Part shown: positions 1 through 8,746 of the stretch, in pieces
Position numbering within the stretch: position 1 is the stretch's first letter
How the letters are laid out: every line of letters begins with the position of its first letter
Source of the DNA: RUG11894 sp964344335
GTDB taxonomy: Bacteria > Bacillota > Clostridia > Peptostreptococcales > Anaerovoracaceae
Assembly: GCA_964344335.1 (NCBI GenBank)
Contig: CAYFMW010000001.1
Span: forward strand, 1-64,000
Length of the DNA stretch: 64,000 bases
Direction of reading: 5' to 3'
The notes under the pieces: model-generated
The model's input: only the letters and a program-made list of their open reading frames with translations
What the model was told of the DNA's origin: nothing
Database searches by the model: none
Translations under genes and position numbers: made by a program

Positions 1-43
1 CCATACGGGCTACGCTTATTTCCCGCCTCGTGTATCCCGACAA

Positions 44-71
44 TTAACCCGACATTTGAATGCCGGGTTAA
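44..71. terminator. Hairpin downstream of htrA
   Basis: TTAACCCG and CGGGTTAA form an 8-bp perfect stem. Inner CATT/AATG pairs extend it past one mismatch. It lies 19 bases after the htrA stop (minus strand). The T tract is poor, so it is a weak intrinsic terminator or an mRNA-stabilising hairpin. Positions 1-43 show nothing recognisable. Confidence 0.45.
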
Positions 72-89
72 ATTTAATGCAATACTATT

Positions 90-1283
90 TTAATTTCGTT
101 CTGAATCGAAGATGCCCGCGCCGTTGAGGGTAACCGTCATAGTTATAGGTTTTTTATCCCTCATTACGCTGAGGCTCACCTGATCACCCACATGGTAGCG
201 AACCAGGACCGTGTTGAGCTTGTTCATCGAGCCGACCTTCGTTCCGTCGATGGCCGTAATTACATCGCCGCGACGCAGCCCCGCCTTTTCGGCCTCGCCG
301 CCGGAGGCCACGGAATCGATGTAGATGCCGACGGCCGTTCCGAAATACTCCTCGAGCGTAGCGGAATTATATTCCCTCTGCTCCTGCAGGCTTATGCCTC
401 TGATGCCCAGATACGGGCGCTCATAATGACCTTCGCGCATAATCTGTTCGACTATCGGCTTGGCCACATTGATTGGTATGGCAAATCCCATGCCCTCGCC
501 GCTTTCGGCTTTGGCGGTGTTAATCCCGATAACCTCCCCCTCGCTGTTGAGCAGCGGTCCGCCGCTGTTCCCGGAGTTGATGGTCGCATCGGTCTGCATA
601 AGCCCCTCCATCTCGAATGAGCCGCCCACGCCGTTCGACACCACTATGCTCCTGTCCAGGCCTGAGATTATCCCCTGAGACATCGATCGCTCAAAATTGA
701 GGCCCAAGGGGTTTCCTATCGCAGCGGCATACGAGCCTATCCTCATCTCGTCGGAATCTCCGAGTTCGGCTGCGGTGAGTCTGGTTTCCGGTTCTATCTT
801 TACGACGGCCAAATCCAGCACCGCATCGGTCCAGAGCACCTTGCCTTCGATATCCGCTCCGTCGAATAGGCTCACGGTTATGGACTTCATATTGCCGTCG
901 TTAACCACATGGGAGTTCGTCAGAATATATCCCGCTTTATCGATTATAACTCCGGTGCCCACTGCCATGGAATCGTAGCTGTATCCGCCTCCGAATCCGA
1001 AGAAGCCGCCGTAGCTGTGCGTCGTAACCGTTGAGATTCCGACGACAGAAGGCATAACCTTCTCGGCTATCGCCTCAGCCACCGTCAGATCTTCCGATGG
1101 CATAATTACGATCTCCGGCTCCTTGTAGCTCTGCTCCTCTTTCCAATCGCTTTCTTTGTGCTGCAGCTCTGGCACTTCGGAAACTATGTACTCGTTGTAA
1201 ACATAAGATCCGCCGACTCCGCATATAAAAGAAATTACCGCCATCAGCACAATTGCTATAAATTGACTGCATCCTTTTTTCAT
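90..1283 (-). CDS. htrA: HtrA/DegP-like serine protease with PDZ domain
   Basis: Membrane-anchored trypsin-like (S1C) quality-control protease for misfolded envelope proteins. An N-terminal hydrophobic segment (about residues 7-27) acts as signal anchor. The catalytic triad is visible: His in ILTNSHVV (about 125), Asp in DLAVVKIE (about 157) and Ser in GNSGGP (about 240). A PDZ domain fills the last 100 residues or so (GLRRGDVITAIDG). The start at 1283 (MKKGCSQF) is preferred because AGGAG is 9 bases upstream; an ATG at 1292 sits almost on the Shine-Dalgarno sequence. It is the last gene of the yycH-yycI-walJ-htrA run, the order known from Bacillus wal operons. Confidence 0.93.
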   Translation of the reverse strand: MKKGCSQFIAIVLMAVISFICGVGGSYVYNEYIVSEVPELQHKESDWKEEQSYKEPEIVIMPSEDLTVAEAIAEKVMPSVVGISTVTTHSYGGFFGFGGGYSYDSMAVGTGVIIDKAGYILTNSHVVNDGNMKSITVSLFDGADIEGKVLWTDAVLDLAVVKIEPETRLTAAELGDSDEMRIGSYAAAIGNPLGLNFERSMSQGIISGLDRSIVVSNGVGGSFEMEGLMQTDATINSGNSGGPLLNSEGEVIGINTAKAESGEGMGFAIPINVAKPIVEQIMREGHYERPYLGIRGISLQEQREYNSATLEEYFGTAVGIYIDSVASGGEAEKAGLRRGDVITAIDGTKVGSMNKLNTVLVRYHVGDQVSLSVMRDKKPITMTVTLNGAGIFDSERN

Positions 1284-1339
1284 AAATATCATCTCCTCTT
1301 AGGCTGCTGCAGGATTTCAGCCGGCCCTTTACAAAACCC

Positions 1340-2143
1340 CTATAAGTAAAAAACGGGACTCTGCTCTCCTCTCCCCAATATTCTTATATGCAGATGTGAG
1401 CCTAAAAGCCCCCGTTCCTCCAAAATATTTGTCATGGTCGCCATGGCCATCTCCGGAAAGTTGTTCTCTTCGCTCAGGTGAGCGAGCAGCACGACCCTTT
1501 CCTTAATCGCTCCTTTTTCTCGCTCCTCTTCGAGCACATCCGCAAGCGCGTACGCGGCGGCCTCGTTTGAGAGGTGCCCGCAGTCCCCAAGAATCCTCTG
1601 TTTGAGAAACCACGGATATCTTCCCATCTTGAGTATGTTCTCGTCGTGGTTGCTCTCGAGGACAAGTATGTCGGCCTTGCTTATATGTTCGCGGATCTCC
1701 CGCGTGACCCGCCCGGTATCCGTCACTATCGCCAGCCTCTTGCCCGCGGCAATGAAAGAAAATCCCGCAGGGTCTTCCGCATCGTGTGAAGTCTTAAAAG
1801 TGGCGATTTCCAAACCCGGAAGACTGATGCTCTCTCCCGTGGAAAAAAGTCGTCTGCGTTCCTTTGAGACGCTGAAATCCACGGCGTCCAAGGTGGGCTC
1901 ATTTGCGAAGACGAGGGCATCGGAACCCTTGAGCAGTGCGGGCAGACCCCTCACATGATCGCCGTGATCGTGCGTAATGAAGACCGCCTTGATATCCTCC
2001 ATTGAAAGTCCCACATTTCGAAGACCTTCGCGTATCTGTTTTCCGCTTATACCTGCGTCGACGAGAACGAATCCCGAGGCACAGCCCACTAAATAGCAAT
2101 TCCCGCTGCTCCCGCTTGCGAGGGAACAAATGGACAAATTCAT
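1340..2143 (-). CDS. walJ: WalJ/YycJ metallo-beta-lactamase-fold hydrolase
   Basis: MBL-fold metal-dependent hydrolase of about 267 residues, the normal size for YycJ. The metal-binding motif HDHGDH is near residue 60, and later His/Asp ligands (TDTG, ESNHD) are in place. YycJ-family proteins are nuclease-like and linked to cell-wall/division coordination and DNA repair in Bacillota; the exact substrate is not settled. A second ATG three bases upstream (2146) is closer to the GGAG, so 2143 has the better spacing. It lies 24 bases downstream of yycI, in the same operon. Confidence 0.9.
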   Translation of the reverse strand: MNLSICSLASGSSGNCYLVGCASGFVLVDAGISGKQIREGLRNVGLSMEDIKAVFITHDHGDHVRGLPALLKGSDALVFANEPTLDAVDFSVSKERRRLFSTGESISLPGLEIATFKTSHDAEDPAGFSFIAAGKRLAIVTDTGRVTREIREHISKADILVLESNHDENILKMGRYPWFLKQRILGDCGHLSNEAAAYALADVLEEEREKGAIKERVVLLAHLSEENNFPEMAMATMTNILEERGLLGSHLHIRILGRGEQSPVFYL

Positions 2144-2169
2144 CATATACTCCTAAACTATGATATACC

Positions 2170-2709
2170 TTATCTTGCGTAGCCGTCTATATAGTAAGTT
2201 CCCCGGCTCGTAACTATGCGCCAGGCCGGTACGGCCGTATCCTCGGCTGCGCCCTGCGAATCTCCGAGATTGAGAAGGTACACCAGATCTGCGCTCTCGA
2301 CCTCAAGACCCTTGTAAAAACTCCCCTCCTGCTTAAGCTTGGCGTAGAGTTTCAAAAGAGCCTCAGATGCGGATATGGTCCAGGCGGCCTGCTGCCCCGG
2401 TTCGAGAAGTTTAACTGAGGCCTTGGCACCCCTCACTATGAGAGGCCTGCCATTGTATTCAATCTCTCCTTCGGCAGTTTCGCCTTCTTTATCTATGCTT
2501 ACGAAGAGCACGGGTAACTTCTCGGAAGAGACGGAGATATCTGTTGATACCTTCATTCCTTTCTCCTCCAGAAACTCACATGCGGCCTGAATGTTCTCTT
2601 CGGCCCTTGCTCCTTCGGCATGTAGCACCGAAAGATACTGCCAGCCTATCAGCAGATTCGTAGCTATGAGGGCCGCAATTATGAGATTTTTCGCCTTAGA
2701 CCAGTCCAT
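2170..2709 (-). CDS. yycI: YycI-like regulator of the WalK kinase
   Basis: Single-pass membrane protein of 179 residues. A transmembrane helix at residues 9-27 is followed by an extracytoplasmic domain. In Bacillus, YycI and YycH form a complex that modulates the WalK sensor kinase. The assignment rests on size, topology and the yycH-yycI-yycJ order, because YycI sequences are poorly conserved. GAGGT lies inside the end of yycH, 2 bases upstream, so the two are probably translationally coupled. Confidence 0.78.
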   Translation of the reverse strand: MDWSKAKNLIIAALIATNLLIGWQYLSVLHAEGARAEENIQAACEFLEEKGMKVSTDISVSSEKLPVLFVSIDKEGETAEGEIEYNGRPLIVRGAKASVKLLEPGQQAAWTISASEALLKLYAKLKQEGSFYKGLEVESADLVYLLNLGDSQGAAEDTAVPAWRIVTSRGTYYIDGYAR

Positions 2710-2711
2710 GG

Positions 2712-4124
2712 CTACCTCGTAAATCCGAGGGGCTCGGCATCGTAAAGTCCGAAGAAGAAGATATTTCCTCCTTCGAGCCCCATCACCCAGGCCGGTTCCA
2801 GCGTTCCCCCGCTGAGTACATATCCGACCGAAACCCGCTCTAGTCTATCGACCACATAGCTGAATGCCTTATCCGAACTCGGAACCAGCAATTCGCCGGA
2901 GAGGATATTATACATCAAATTACAATTTCCCGCGAGTACATTGGCAGCATCGACAGCTTCCCTCTCTTGAGAAAACTTCGCGCTCGCAATCCCTGCCCGC
3001 CTGTTGTAGTAAAAGACTTCCCCGGCGCAAAGTCGCAACTTTATGGCAGGCCCTGCCTCCGAATATATCCTTACACCTTCGGCCGTTTGAGAAAACTCAA
3101 AATTGTAGATTTTCTCCCTTCCGCTGCCCTCCACGCTCGCGTGCGAGAGCAGGTAGCCGGAAGTCCTCCTTTCGTCGCCCCATCCGCCGTGACCGGCGAC
3201 GAAGGATATCGCGCTCTCGAGGCTGCCGTAAAATCCGGGGTCCGCACCTGTCGATAGGGTCATTCTGTACTCGTATGAACCCTCCGCACTGCAGCTGAGC
3301 GTCTTCTGTCCGTATCCGTACATGTATGTCAGATTCCCGAAATTATCCGTAATTCTCCTGACGAAGTCGAAGTTCTCTCCGAATATGGCTACCGCCATTT
3401 CCTTGGCGGTTCCGCCCGGATCGTCCTGTGCCTCGCTATTCCATGAACTCCTCGCAAGTTCGCTACTGAAATGAAGGGGTAGAAGGGTCGGATTCTCACC
3501 GCCAAGAATATTCCCTGCGGCATAAAATATCGGTTCCTGACTCTTAAGACCATCCAGATAGTGTCCTGCGATATCTTCCTGCATGCCGTCCGGCAAAAAC
3601 CTGTAACAGGTATCTCCGCTTACCACGAATATGCTTTCCGGCGCAGCCTCCGAAATTATGACCTCGTTTATAAACTGAACACTGTCGTAACCGGGCTGAC
3701 TCTCTATGCCGTTTCGCTTGCAGTATTCCAAAAACGGAATATCCTTCGGAAATACCAGACGAAGGGATTTAAACTCATTCATCATCTGAGCCTTCTGCTC
3801 GGCGCTTATCTCGCTTACGCCCACGGGATACTTGCCGGAGTTCGCTTTCACCAGGCTTAAAAGACCATCGTAGATAGACGATGCATCTTGAATTTCAGCG
3901 CTGAAGGCGGCGTCCCCGTAACCGTATACGACGAAGTCCGGCTTTATAAAGTCCTCCGCACTTGGAAGAACCGCGCCGGGGGAAATAAAATCGAAGATTC
4001 CGGAAAAACTTATCTTTCTGGGGGATCCCTGCCAGACTAAATATAAAAGTAGTATTGTCATAATAAACAATACTACAATAACCACATCTTTTATTCTTTC
4101 GAGTCTGCGCCTGCTGTCGCTCAT
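2712..4124 (-). CDS. yycH: YycH-like two-component regulatory protein
   Basis: 470 residues, with one N-terminal transmembrane helix (about residues 12-29) followed by a long extracytoplasmic region. This matches the YycH layout. It is followed directly by yycI, walJ and htrA, which is the strongest evidence. The walR and walK genes that normally precede it are absent; a secreted-protein gene ends one base upstream. No clear Shine-Dalgarno sequence precedes the ATG, so expression probably depends on coupling with that gene. Confidence 0.75.
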   Translation of the reverse strand: MSDSRRRLERIKDVVIVVLFIMTILLLYLVWQGSPRKISFSGIFDFISPGAVLPSAEDFIKPDFVVYGYGDAAFSAEIQDASSIYDGLLSLVKANSGKYPVGVSEISAEQKAQMMNEFKSLRLVFPKDIPFLEYCKRNGIESQPGYDSVQFINEVIISEAAPESIFVVSGDTCYRFLPDGMQEDIAGHYLDGLKSQEPIFYAAGNILGGENPTLLPLHFSSELARSSWNSEAQDDPGGTAKEMAVAIFGENFDFVRRITDNFGNLTYMYGYGQKTLSCSAEGSYEYRMTLSTGADPGFYGSLESAISFVAGHGGWGDERRTSGYLLSHASVEGSGREKIYNFEFSQTAEGVRIYSEAGPAIKLRLCAGEVFYYNRRAGIASAKFSQEREAVDAANVLAGNCNLMYNILSGELLVPSSDKAFSYVVDRLERVSVGYVLSGGTLEPAWVMGLEGGNIFFFGLYDAEPLGFTR

Positions 4125-4125
4125 T

Positions 4126-4704
4126 TTATCTGAACAGGCTTCTGAGGAATTTTATTACATAACTGAGCGCACCGGTGCTCGCCGTGCTGAACAGCGGAGT
4201 CTTGGCATCGTTGGGTTTTGCCTTTACGGCGACGAGGCTGCTGATGGTCTCCAAAACCTTAATTTCCTCCGTTTCCTTGCCGTCGTCGGAAATCTTCTTG
4301 GTCTTTTCTATGGTCTCGACCTGAATCTTGTAGAGGCCGGGCTCGAGCTTTATCTGCTTTGTATAGAAGCCTATCTCCTTGTCGTTTGTAAACTCCGCAG
4401 GCTCTCCGACAATCTGCTCGACATACTCGTTATCTTCGAGCACTGTCTCCAGGGTTTCCGTTGTGAATTTGCTTACATCAATCGGAAGTGTAGTCTTTTC
4501 GTCCTCGCTGGCTGTTCTCTCCTCGATGACGCTGATTCTGACCGTTACAGGCTTTGTAAGTTTAACCGAAAGAAGAATATTGTCCGCGTAAATCACGCTG
4601 TTTACCGAGGGACTTACTATCGTAACGGTTTCGGCGAACGCGAAGCAGGCTGAAAACAGCAGAATTGCAAGGGTAAATGCCATAGCTCTGGTCAACTTTT
4701 TCAT
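4126..4704 (-). CDS. Secreted protein of unknown function heading the yycHIJ operon
   Basis: 192 residues beginning MKKLTRAMAF, with a clean signal peptide (cleavage near FAFA-ET, residue 27). The mature part is beta-rich and acidic, with phrases such as LEPGLYKIQVE that suggest an immunoglobulin-like or carbohydrate-binding-like sandwich. A short hydrophobic stretch near the C-terminus ends in RSLFR. The start at 4704 is chosen over 4749 because AAAGGAGG lies 8 bases upstream. It is one base from yycH and so in the operon. I do not recognise the family. It may be an envelope component sensed with, or controlled by, the YycHI system (inference). Confidence 0.7.
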   Translation of the reverse strand: MKKLTRAMAFTLAILLFSACFAFAETVTIVSPSVNSVIYADNILLSVKLTKPVTVRISVIEERTASEDEKTTLPIDVSKFTTETLETVLEDNEYVEQIVGEPAEFTNDKEIGFYTKQIKLEPGLYKIQVETIEKTKKISDDGKETEEIKVLETISSLVAVKAKPNDAKTPLFSTASTGALSYVIKFLRSLFR

Positions 4705-4810
4705 CGGCCGCCTCCTTTCCGTAAAATCGAAACCGCTCCCAAATTCCAATCTTTTTAAGATACAAAAACCCGATTGTTCCCCTCAACCATACAAAGTATA
4801 CAAAAGTATT

Positions 4811-4827
4811 ATTACAATTCTGTTACT
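4811..4827 (-). promoter_or_regulatory. Possible WalR-type direct repeat
   Basis: Read on the minus strand this is AGTAAC-AGAAT-TGTAAT. It is close to the WalR/YycF consensus of two TGTAAT-like hexamers separated by 5 bases, with the first hexamer imperfect. It lies about 107 bases upstream of the operon that contains yycHI, walJ and htrA, which are WalR-linked genes in other Bacillota. This is pattern evidence only. Confidence 0.3.
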
Positions 4828-4862
4828 TTGAAATTAAAGCACGGTTACATTGGAGATTCTGG

Positions 4863-5369
4863 CTATTCAATAATGTATGCCGCAACTATCTGCGCGATAT
4901 AGAATGTGTGCTCGTCCGGAACTTCGGGATAGTAGCGCTGCTTTATCTCCTCGGGAAGCTCGGCGCTGTTGAGGCGGCCGGAGTGCAGAACCTTGCACTC
5001 GAGGGTAAGGGGGAATTCCTTGATGCCGGGGGTGTCTATCATCTCAGGCTCCTCGAGCGTAAGGGCGGCTTCCTTTACTTTGTCGATGTCGTAGCCGCTC
5101 TTGCTGCCGCAGATTTTCAGGATTTGCGGGTCGGCTTCGCCTAGCGGAATGCTGACGCTAAACTCTCCCGAAATATCGAGCTGAGCCTTGGTATATCTGC
5201 TTGCGCGCACATACACCGTAAAGGAAGGCAGGCTGAATATCTTGCCCAGATGCCCCCAGCCGATGACCATGCTGTTGAACTTTTTGTCCATGGTGTTGAG
5301 CAATATCCCCTTGCTTAGCGCCTCGTATATATGAGCCGCATAATCCGAAACATTAATCTTCTTCTTCAT
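4863..5369 (-). CDS. Flavin reductase-like FMN-binding protein
   Basis: 168-residue protein of the flavin reductase/FMN-binding split-barrel family. The N-terminal segment with KGILLNTMDKKFNSMVIGWG and the following PSFTVYVRASRYT match clostridial flavoredoxin-type proteins, which bind FMN and move electrons between reduced carriers and unknown acceptors. The start at 5369 follows GGGAGG by 6 bases. It overlaps the end of the RNase H gene by 17 bases, which indicates co-transcription. The physiological partner is unknown. Confidence 0.8.
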   Translation of the reverse strand: MKKKINVSDYAAHIYEALSKGILLNTMDKKFNSMVIGWGHLGKIFSLPSFTVYVRASRYTKAQLDISGEFSVSIPLGEADPQILKICGSKSGYDIDKVKEAALTLEEPEMIDTPGIKEFPLTLECKVLHSGRLNSAELPEEIKQRYYPEVPDEHTFYIAQIVAAYIIE

Positions 5370-5949
5370 TTTCGACCTCCCGATCCTCAAATTCCTGCCT
5401 GCTGCGCCGTATAAACTCGTTCGCAAGCTCGTCGGCGCGGTTGTTGTTGGCAGCTATAATCTTAAAATCCTTTAAACTTATATCTCCGTTCTGTTCCATA
5501 AACTCGTCATGAGCCCGAAGCAGGGCGGGATCTTCTTTTCCGTCCTCGCTCTCCCTGATTTTGATATGCCCGCGAACCAGGTAGAATTCGCAGTTCTGCT
5601 CCTCCGTAAGCTCCAAGAGTTTCTCCCAAAGATCCCTATTCTCCACTGGTTTCTTCGCCGCCGTCCTCCAGCCGTTCTTCTGCCAGCTCTTGTACCACTT
5701 TTTTCGAAAGCAGTTGACAAAATACGAAGAATCCGAATAAATCAGGATGCGCAGGCCCTTTTCCTTGAGAGCGGAAAGTCCCTGTATAGGCGCGGTAAGC
5801 TCCATGCGGTTGTTCGTGGTATTTTCCTCGCCGCCCCAGAGCTCCTTCTCGTGCTCCTTGTACTGCAGGATGCAGCCCCAGCCGCCGATATTTTCCTCGT
5901 GCTGGTTTCCGGCGCAGGCCCCGTCCGTGTACATGATTACCGTCTTCAT
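5353..5949 (-). CDS. rnhA: Ribonuclease HI with C-terminal insertion
   Basis: Degrades RNA in RNA-DNA hybrids. Catalytic carboxylates are visible: Asp in YTDGACAGN (residue 8), Glu in NNRMELTA and Asp in YSDSSYFV. The last Asp lies in NNRADELAN near the C-terminus. Between the conserved His (LVRGH) and that Asp sits an insertion of about 40 residues, charged and rich in E/D/K, longer than the usual loop. That makes the protein 198 residues instead of about 155. The start at 5949 is supported by GGGAG 10 bases upstream; an in-frame ATG at 5991 has weaker support. Confidence 0.9.
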   Translation of the reverse strand: MKTVIMYTDGACAGNQHEENIGGWGCILQYKEHEKELWGGEENTTNNRMELTAPIQGLSALKEKGLRILIYSDSSYFVNCFRKKWYKSWQKNGWRTAAKKPVENRDLWEKLLELTEEQNCEFYLVRGHIKIRESEDGKEDPALLRAHDEFMEQNGDISLKDFKIIAANNNRADELANEFIRRSRQEFEDREVENEEED

Positions 5950-6044
5950 ATTAGCGAATCTCCCTTTTATGTCGTGAACTCTCCTTTTCATTTGTCGATT
6001 TCCTTAAAGCCATGTGAATCCCCCGTTCGCCGATATACTACACC

Positions 6045-6767
6045 TTACCTTATCGGGTCCTTGCTCGGCTTTCCGGCTTTTCTCGGATAGCCGGCGGGAG
6101 TATTTTTTATCTTTTTTATAACGACAAGAATATGCCCGGTTTCTTCGGATTGCGCCGAAAGCTCCGATTCTTCGGATTGCGCCGCATACGAATCGAATTT
6201 ATCTTTGAAATATTCACCCGGCTGCGAAATGTATGCGCGCTCTCCTCCGAGCGTTCGTATGGCCGCGGAAGCGGCCTCTATCTCTTCTTTTGCGCTTATG
6301 GTTTTGTAAGCGATAAAGTGTCCGCCGGGTTTTACAAGCGGAAGGCAATATTCGCAGAGAACCGCCATGTCGGCCACGGCCCTCGATACAGCAAGGTCGA
6401 AGCGCTCTCTATGGGCCTTGTCTCTCCCCATATCCTCGGCTCTTGCATGCAAGGTATATACATTTAACAAACCCAACTCTTTTGCCGCTTCTTCGACAAC
6501 CTTAAGCTTTTTCCCCACCGAGTCCGCCAGCAAGAATTTCTTCTCGGGTCTGGCGATGGCTAAAGGCAATCCCGGAAATCCGCCTCCCGTGCCGAGATCC
6601 ACCACTAAGTTAGCACTTTCGAACTCCGGGAGCCCGCAGACGCTCAGGCTGTCCGCGATATTCTTTCGCATAAACTCCTCGGGCTCCCTTATCGCCGTAA
6701 CATTTATATCTTCGTTTCGGGCGAGGATTATATCTCTCAGTTTTTCGTATTTTTTTATCTCATCCAT
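6045..6767 (-). CDS. rsmG: 16S rRNA (guanine-527-N7)-methyltransferase RsmG
   Basis: SAM-dependent methyltransferase that modifies G527 of 16S rRNA. The SAM-binding loop VDLGTGGGFPGLPLAI and the downstream SRAVADM motif are diagnostic. About 240 residues, normal for the family. The start at 6767 overlaps the mnmG stop by 8 bases, the usual arrangement of this conserved origin-proximal pair (gidA-gidB). The C-terminal 20 residues are basic and unconserved. Confidence 0.95.
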   Translation of the reverse strand: MDEIKKYEKLRDIILARNEDINVTAIREPEEFMRKNIADSLSVCGLPEFESANLVVDLGTGGGFPGLPLAIARPEKKFLLADSVGKKLKVVEEAAKELGLLNVYTLHARAEDMGRDKAHRERFDLAVSRAVADMAVLCEYCLPLVKPGGHFIAYKTISAKEEIEAASAAIRTLGGERAYISQPGEYFKDKFDSYAAQSEESELSAQSEETGHILVVIKKIKNTPAGYPRKAGKPSKDPIR

Positions 6768-8640
6768 TGCGCCTGATTTTCTCCAAATGAACGAGCAGCA
6801 CATTTATATCCGCCGGCGAAACTCCCGAAATCCTCGAAGCCTGACCTATGTTCGCCGGACGCTGCCGGTCGAGCTTCTGCCTTGCCTCTATGCGAAGACC
6901 TTGGAGATTAAGGTAGTCCAACTCATCCGGAAGCTGCTTATTCTCGAGCTTTTTAAACTTCTCTATCCGCTCGATCTGCTTGACTATATATCCCTCATAT
7001 TTGATATTTACTTCGACCTTTGTCTTCTCGAGAGGCGAAAGCTCGGGTCTCTCTTTATCTATGATTGCCAAATCCTCGTAGCTGACTTCGGGCCTCCTCA
7101 GAAGCTCCGCAAATATCATCTTATTTTCAGGTAGGCTTTCGCCCAGCTTTTCGAGAAGAGGCATGGCATCGCGGGGGCTCACTCCGGAAGTTTTGAGCCT
7201 TTTAATTTCAGCATCTACACGCTCTTTTGAACTCAGATAACGCTCGTAGCGCTCGTCGCTAACGAGACCGATTTCCCTGCCCAGAGGCGTAAGCCTGGTG
7301 TCGGCGTTGTCCTGGCGCAGCACGAGCCTGTACTCGGCGCGGCTGGTCATCATGCGGTAGGGTTCATCGGCACCCTTTGTTACGAGGTCGTCTATCAGCA
7401 CACCTATATAGGCCTGCGAGCGGTCAAGGACGAACGGCTCCTTGCCGTCCAGATATAGCGAAGCATTGATTCCGGCCATCAGACCCATCGCGGCCGCCTC
7501 CTCGTAGCCGGAGCTTCCGTTGATCTGGCCCGCGAAGAAGAGTCCCGGATACTGCCTGCTCATGAGGGAAAGAGAAAGCTCGGTGGGATCGATGCACTCG
7601 TATTCTATAGCGTAAGCGGGCCGCACAATCTGAATATTTTCGAAGCCCGCCATCGTCTTATAGAAGGCTATCTGTACATCTTCGGGCATGCTGGAGCTCA
7701 TGCCCTGCAGGTACATCTCCTGAGTCGAAAGCCCCTCGGGCTCGACGAAGCACTGATGGCGCTCCCTTTCCGTAAAGCGCATAACCTTATCCTCGATTGA
7801 GGGGCAGTATCTCGCTCCTACGCCTTCGATCTTCCCGCCGAAGAGGGCGGATTTGTGGAAATTTTGCCGAAGAATTTCGTGGGTCTTGCTGTTGGTGTAT
7901 GTGAGCCAGCAATCTTCCTGATCTTTGTCGAGATCGTCGCTCATAAAGGAAAACGGCACGACATGCTCGTCTCCCGGCTGAACCGTCATCTTTGAAAAGT
8001 CGAGGCTGCTTTTTAATGCCCTCGCAGGAGTCCCGGTCTTAAAGCGGCGCAGCTCGAAACCTTTATTCTTCAGGTTTTCGGCCAATTCGATTGAAGGCGA
8101 AAGGCCGTTGGGACCGCTGTCGTAGACGAGATCGCCTATAAAGATTTTTCCGCCGAGAAAGGTTCCTGTAGCGATTATCAGAGCATCGCATTCGTAGTAT
8201 GCTCCGGTGCGTAAAATTACGCCGCATGGCCTTCCCTCGCTTGTAAAATCAATGTCTATGGCTTCTCCCTGGCGGAGAAGAAGATTGGGCTGCTCTTCCA
8301 GGCAGCGCTTCATCTCCTCGTGATAGCGGTTTTTGTCCGCCTGAGCTCTGAGGGAATGAACCGCAGGACCCTTGGCAGTGTTTAACATACGGCTTTGAAT
8401 GAAGGTCTTATCTATGCAGATGCCCATCTGCCCTCCGAGGGCGTCGATCTCCCGCACGAGGTGACCCTTCCCGGTGCCACCTATCGCGGGGTTGCAAAAC
8501 ATGTTTGCCACAGCCTCGAGGTTGATAGAAAGCAGTAGAACGCTTTTACCCAGGCGTGCGCAAGCGAGGCCTGCCTCGCATCCCGCGTGACCGGCCCCGA
8601 TAACGATTACATCGAATTTCCCCAATTGTTTAATTTCCAT
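6760..8640 (-). CDS. mnmG: tRNA uridine-5-carboxymethylaminomethyl modification enzyme MnmG
   Basis: FAD-dependent enzyme that works with MnmE to install the cmnm5 group on U34 of several tRNAs. The N-terminal dinucleotide-binding motif VIGAGHAGCEAGLACARLG is clear, as are the family signatures NPAIGGTGKGHLVREIDALG and GQINGSSGYEEAAAMGL. At 626 residues it is full length. No strong Shine-Dalgarno sequence is seen before the ATG at 8640. Its partner gene mnmE is 6 kb away on the opposite strand instead of adjacent. Confidence 0.96.
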   Translation of the reverse strand: MEIKQLGKFDVIVIGAGHAGCEAGLACARLGKSVLLLSINLEAVANMFCNPAIGGTGKGHLVREIDALGGQMGICIDKTFIQSRMLNTAKGPAVHSLRAQADKNRYHEEMKRCLEEQPNLLLRQGEAIDIDFTSEGRPCGVILRTGAYYECDALIIATGTFLGGKIFIGDLVYDSGPNGLSPSIELAENLKNKGFELRRFKTGTPARALKSSLDFSKMTVQPGDEHVVPFSFMSDDLDKDQEDCWLTYTNSKTHEILRQNFHKSALFGGKIEGVGARYCPSIEDKVMRFTERERHQCFVEPEGLSTQEMYLQGMSSSMPEDVQIAFYKTMAGFENIQIVRPAYAIEYECIDPTELSLSLMSRQYPGLFFAGQINGSSGYEEAAAMGLMAGINASLYLDGKEPFVLDRSQAYIGVLIDDLVTKGADEPYRMMTSRAEYRLVLRQDNADTRLTPLGREIGLVSDERYERYLSSKERVDAEIKRLKTSGVSPRDAMPLLEKLGESLPENKMIFAELLRRPEVSYEDLAIIDKERPELSPLEKTKVEVNIKYEGYIVKQIERIEKFKKLENKQLPDELDYLNLQGLRIEARQKLDRQRPANIGQASRISGVSPADINVLLVHLEKIRRNG

Positions 8641-8746
8641 TATTTATACATTCTGCTTAGAGTTCTTATGTTTATATACAAGTTGCCCGAACTAGCTACA
8701 TTGTGGGTATTTTAAATTTACATAAATTTACATTTTTGACAACTAT

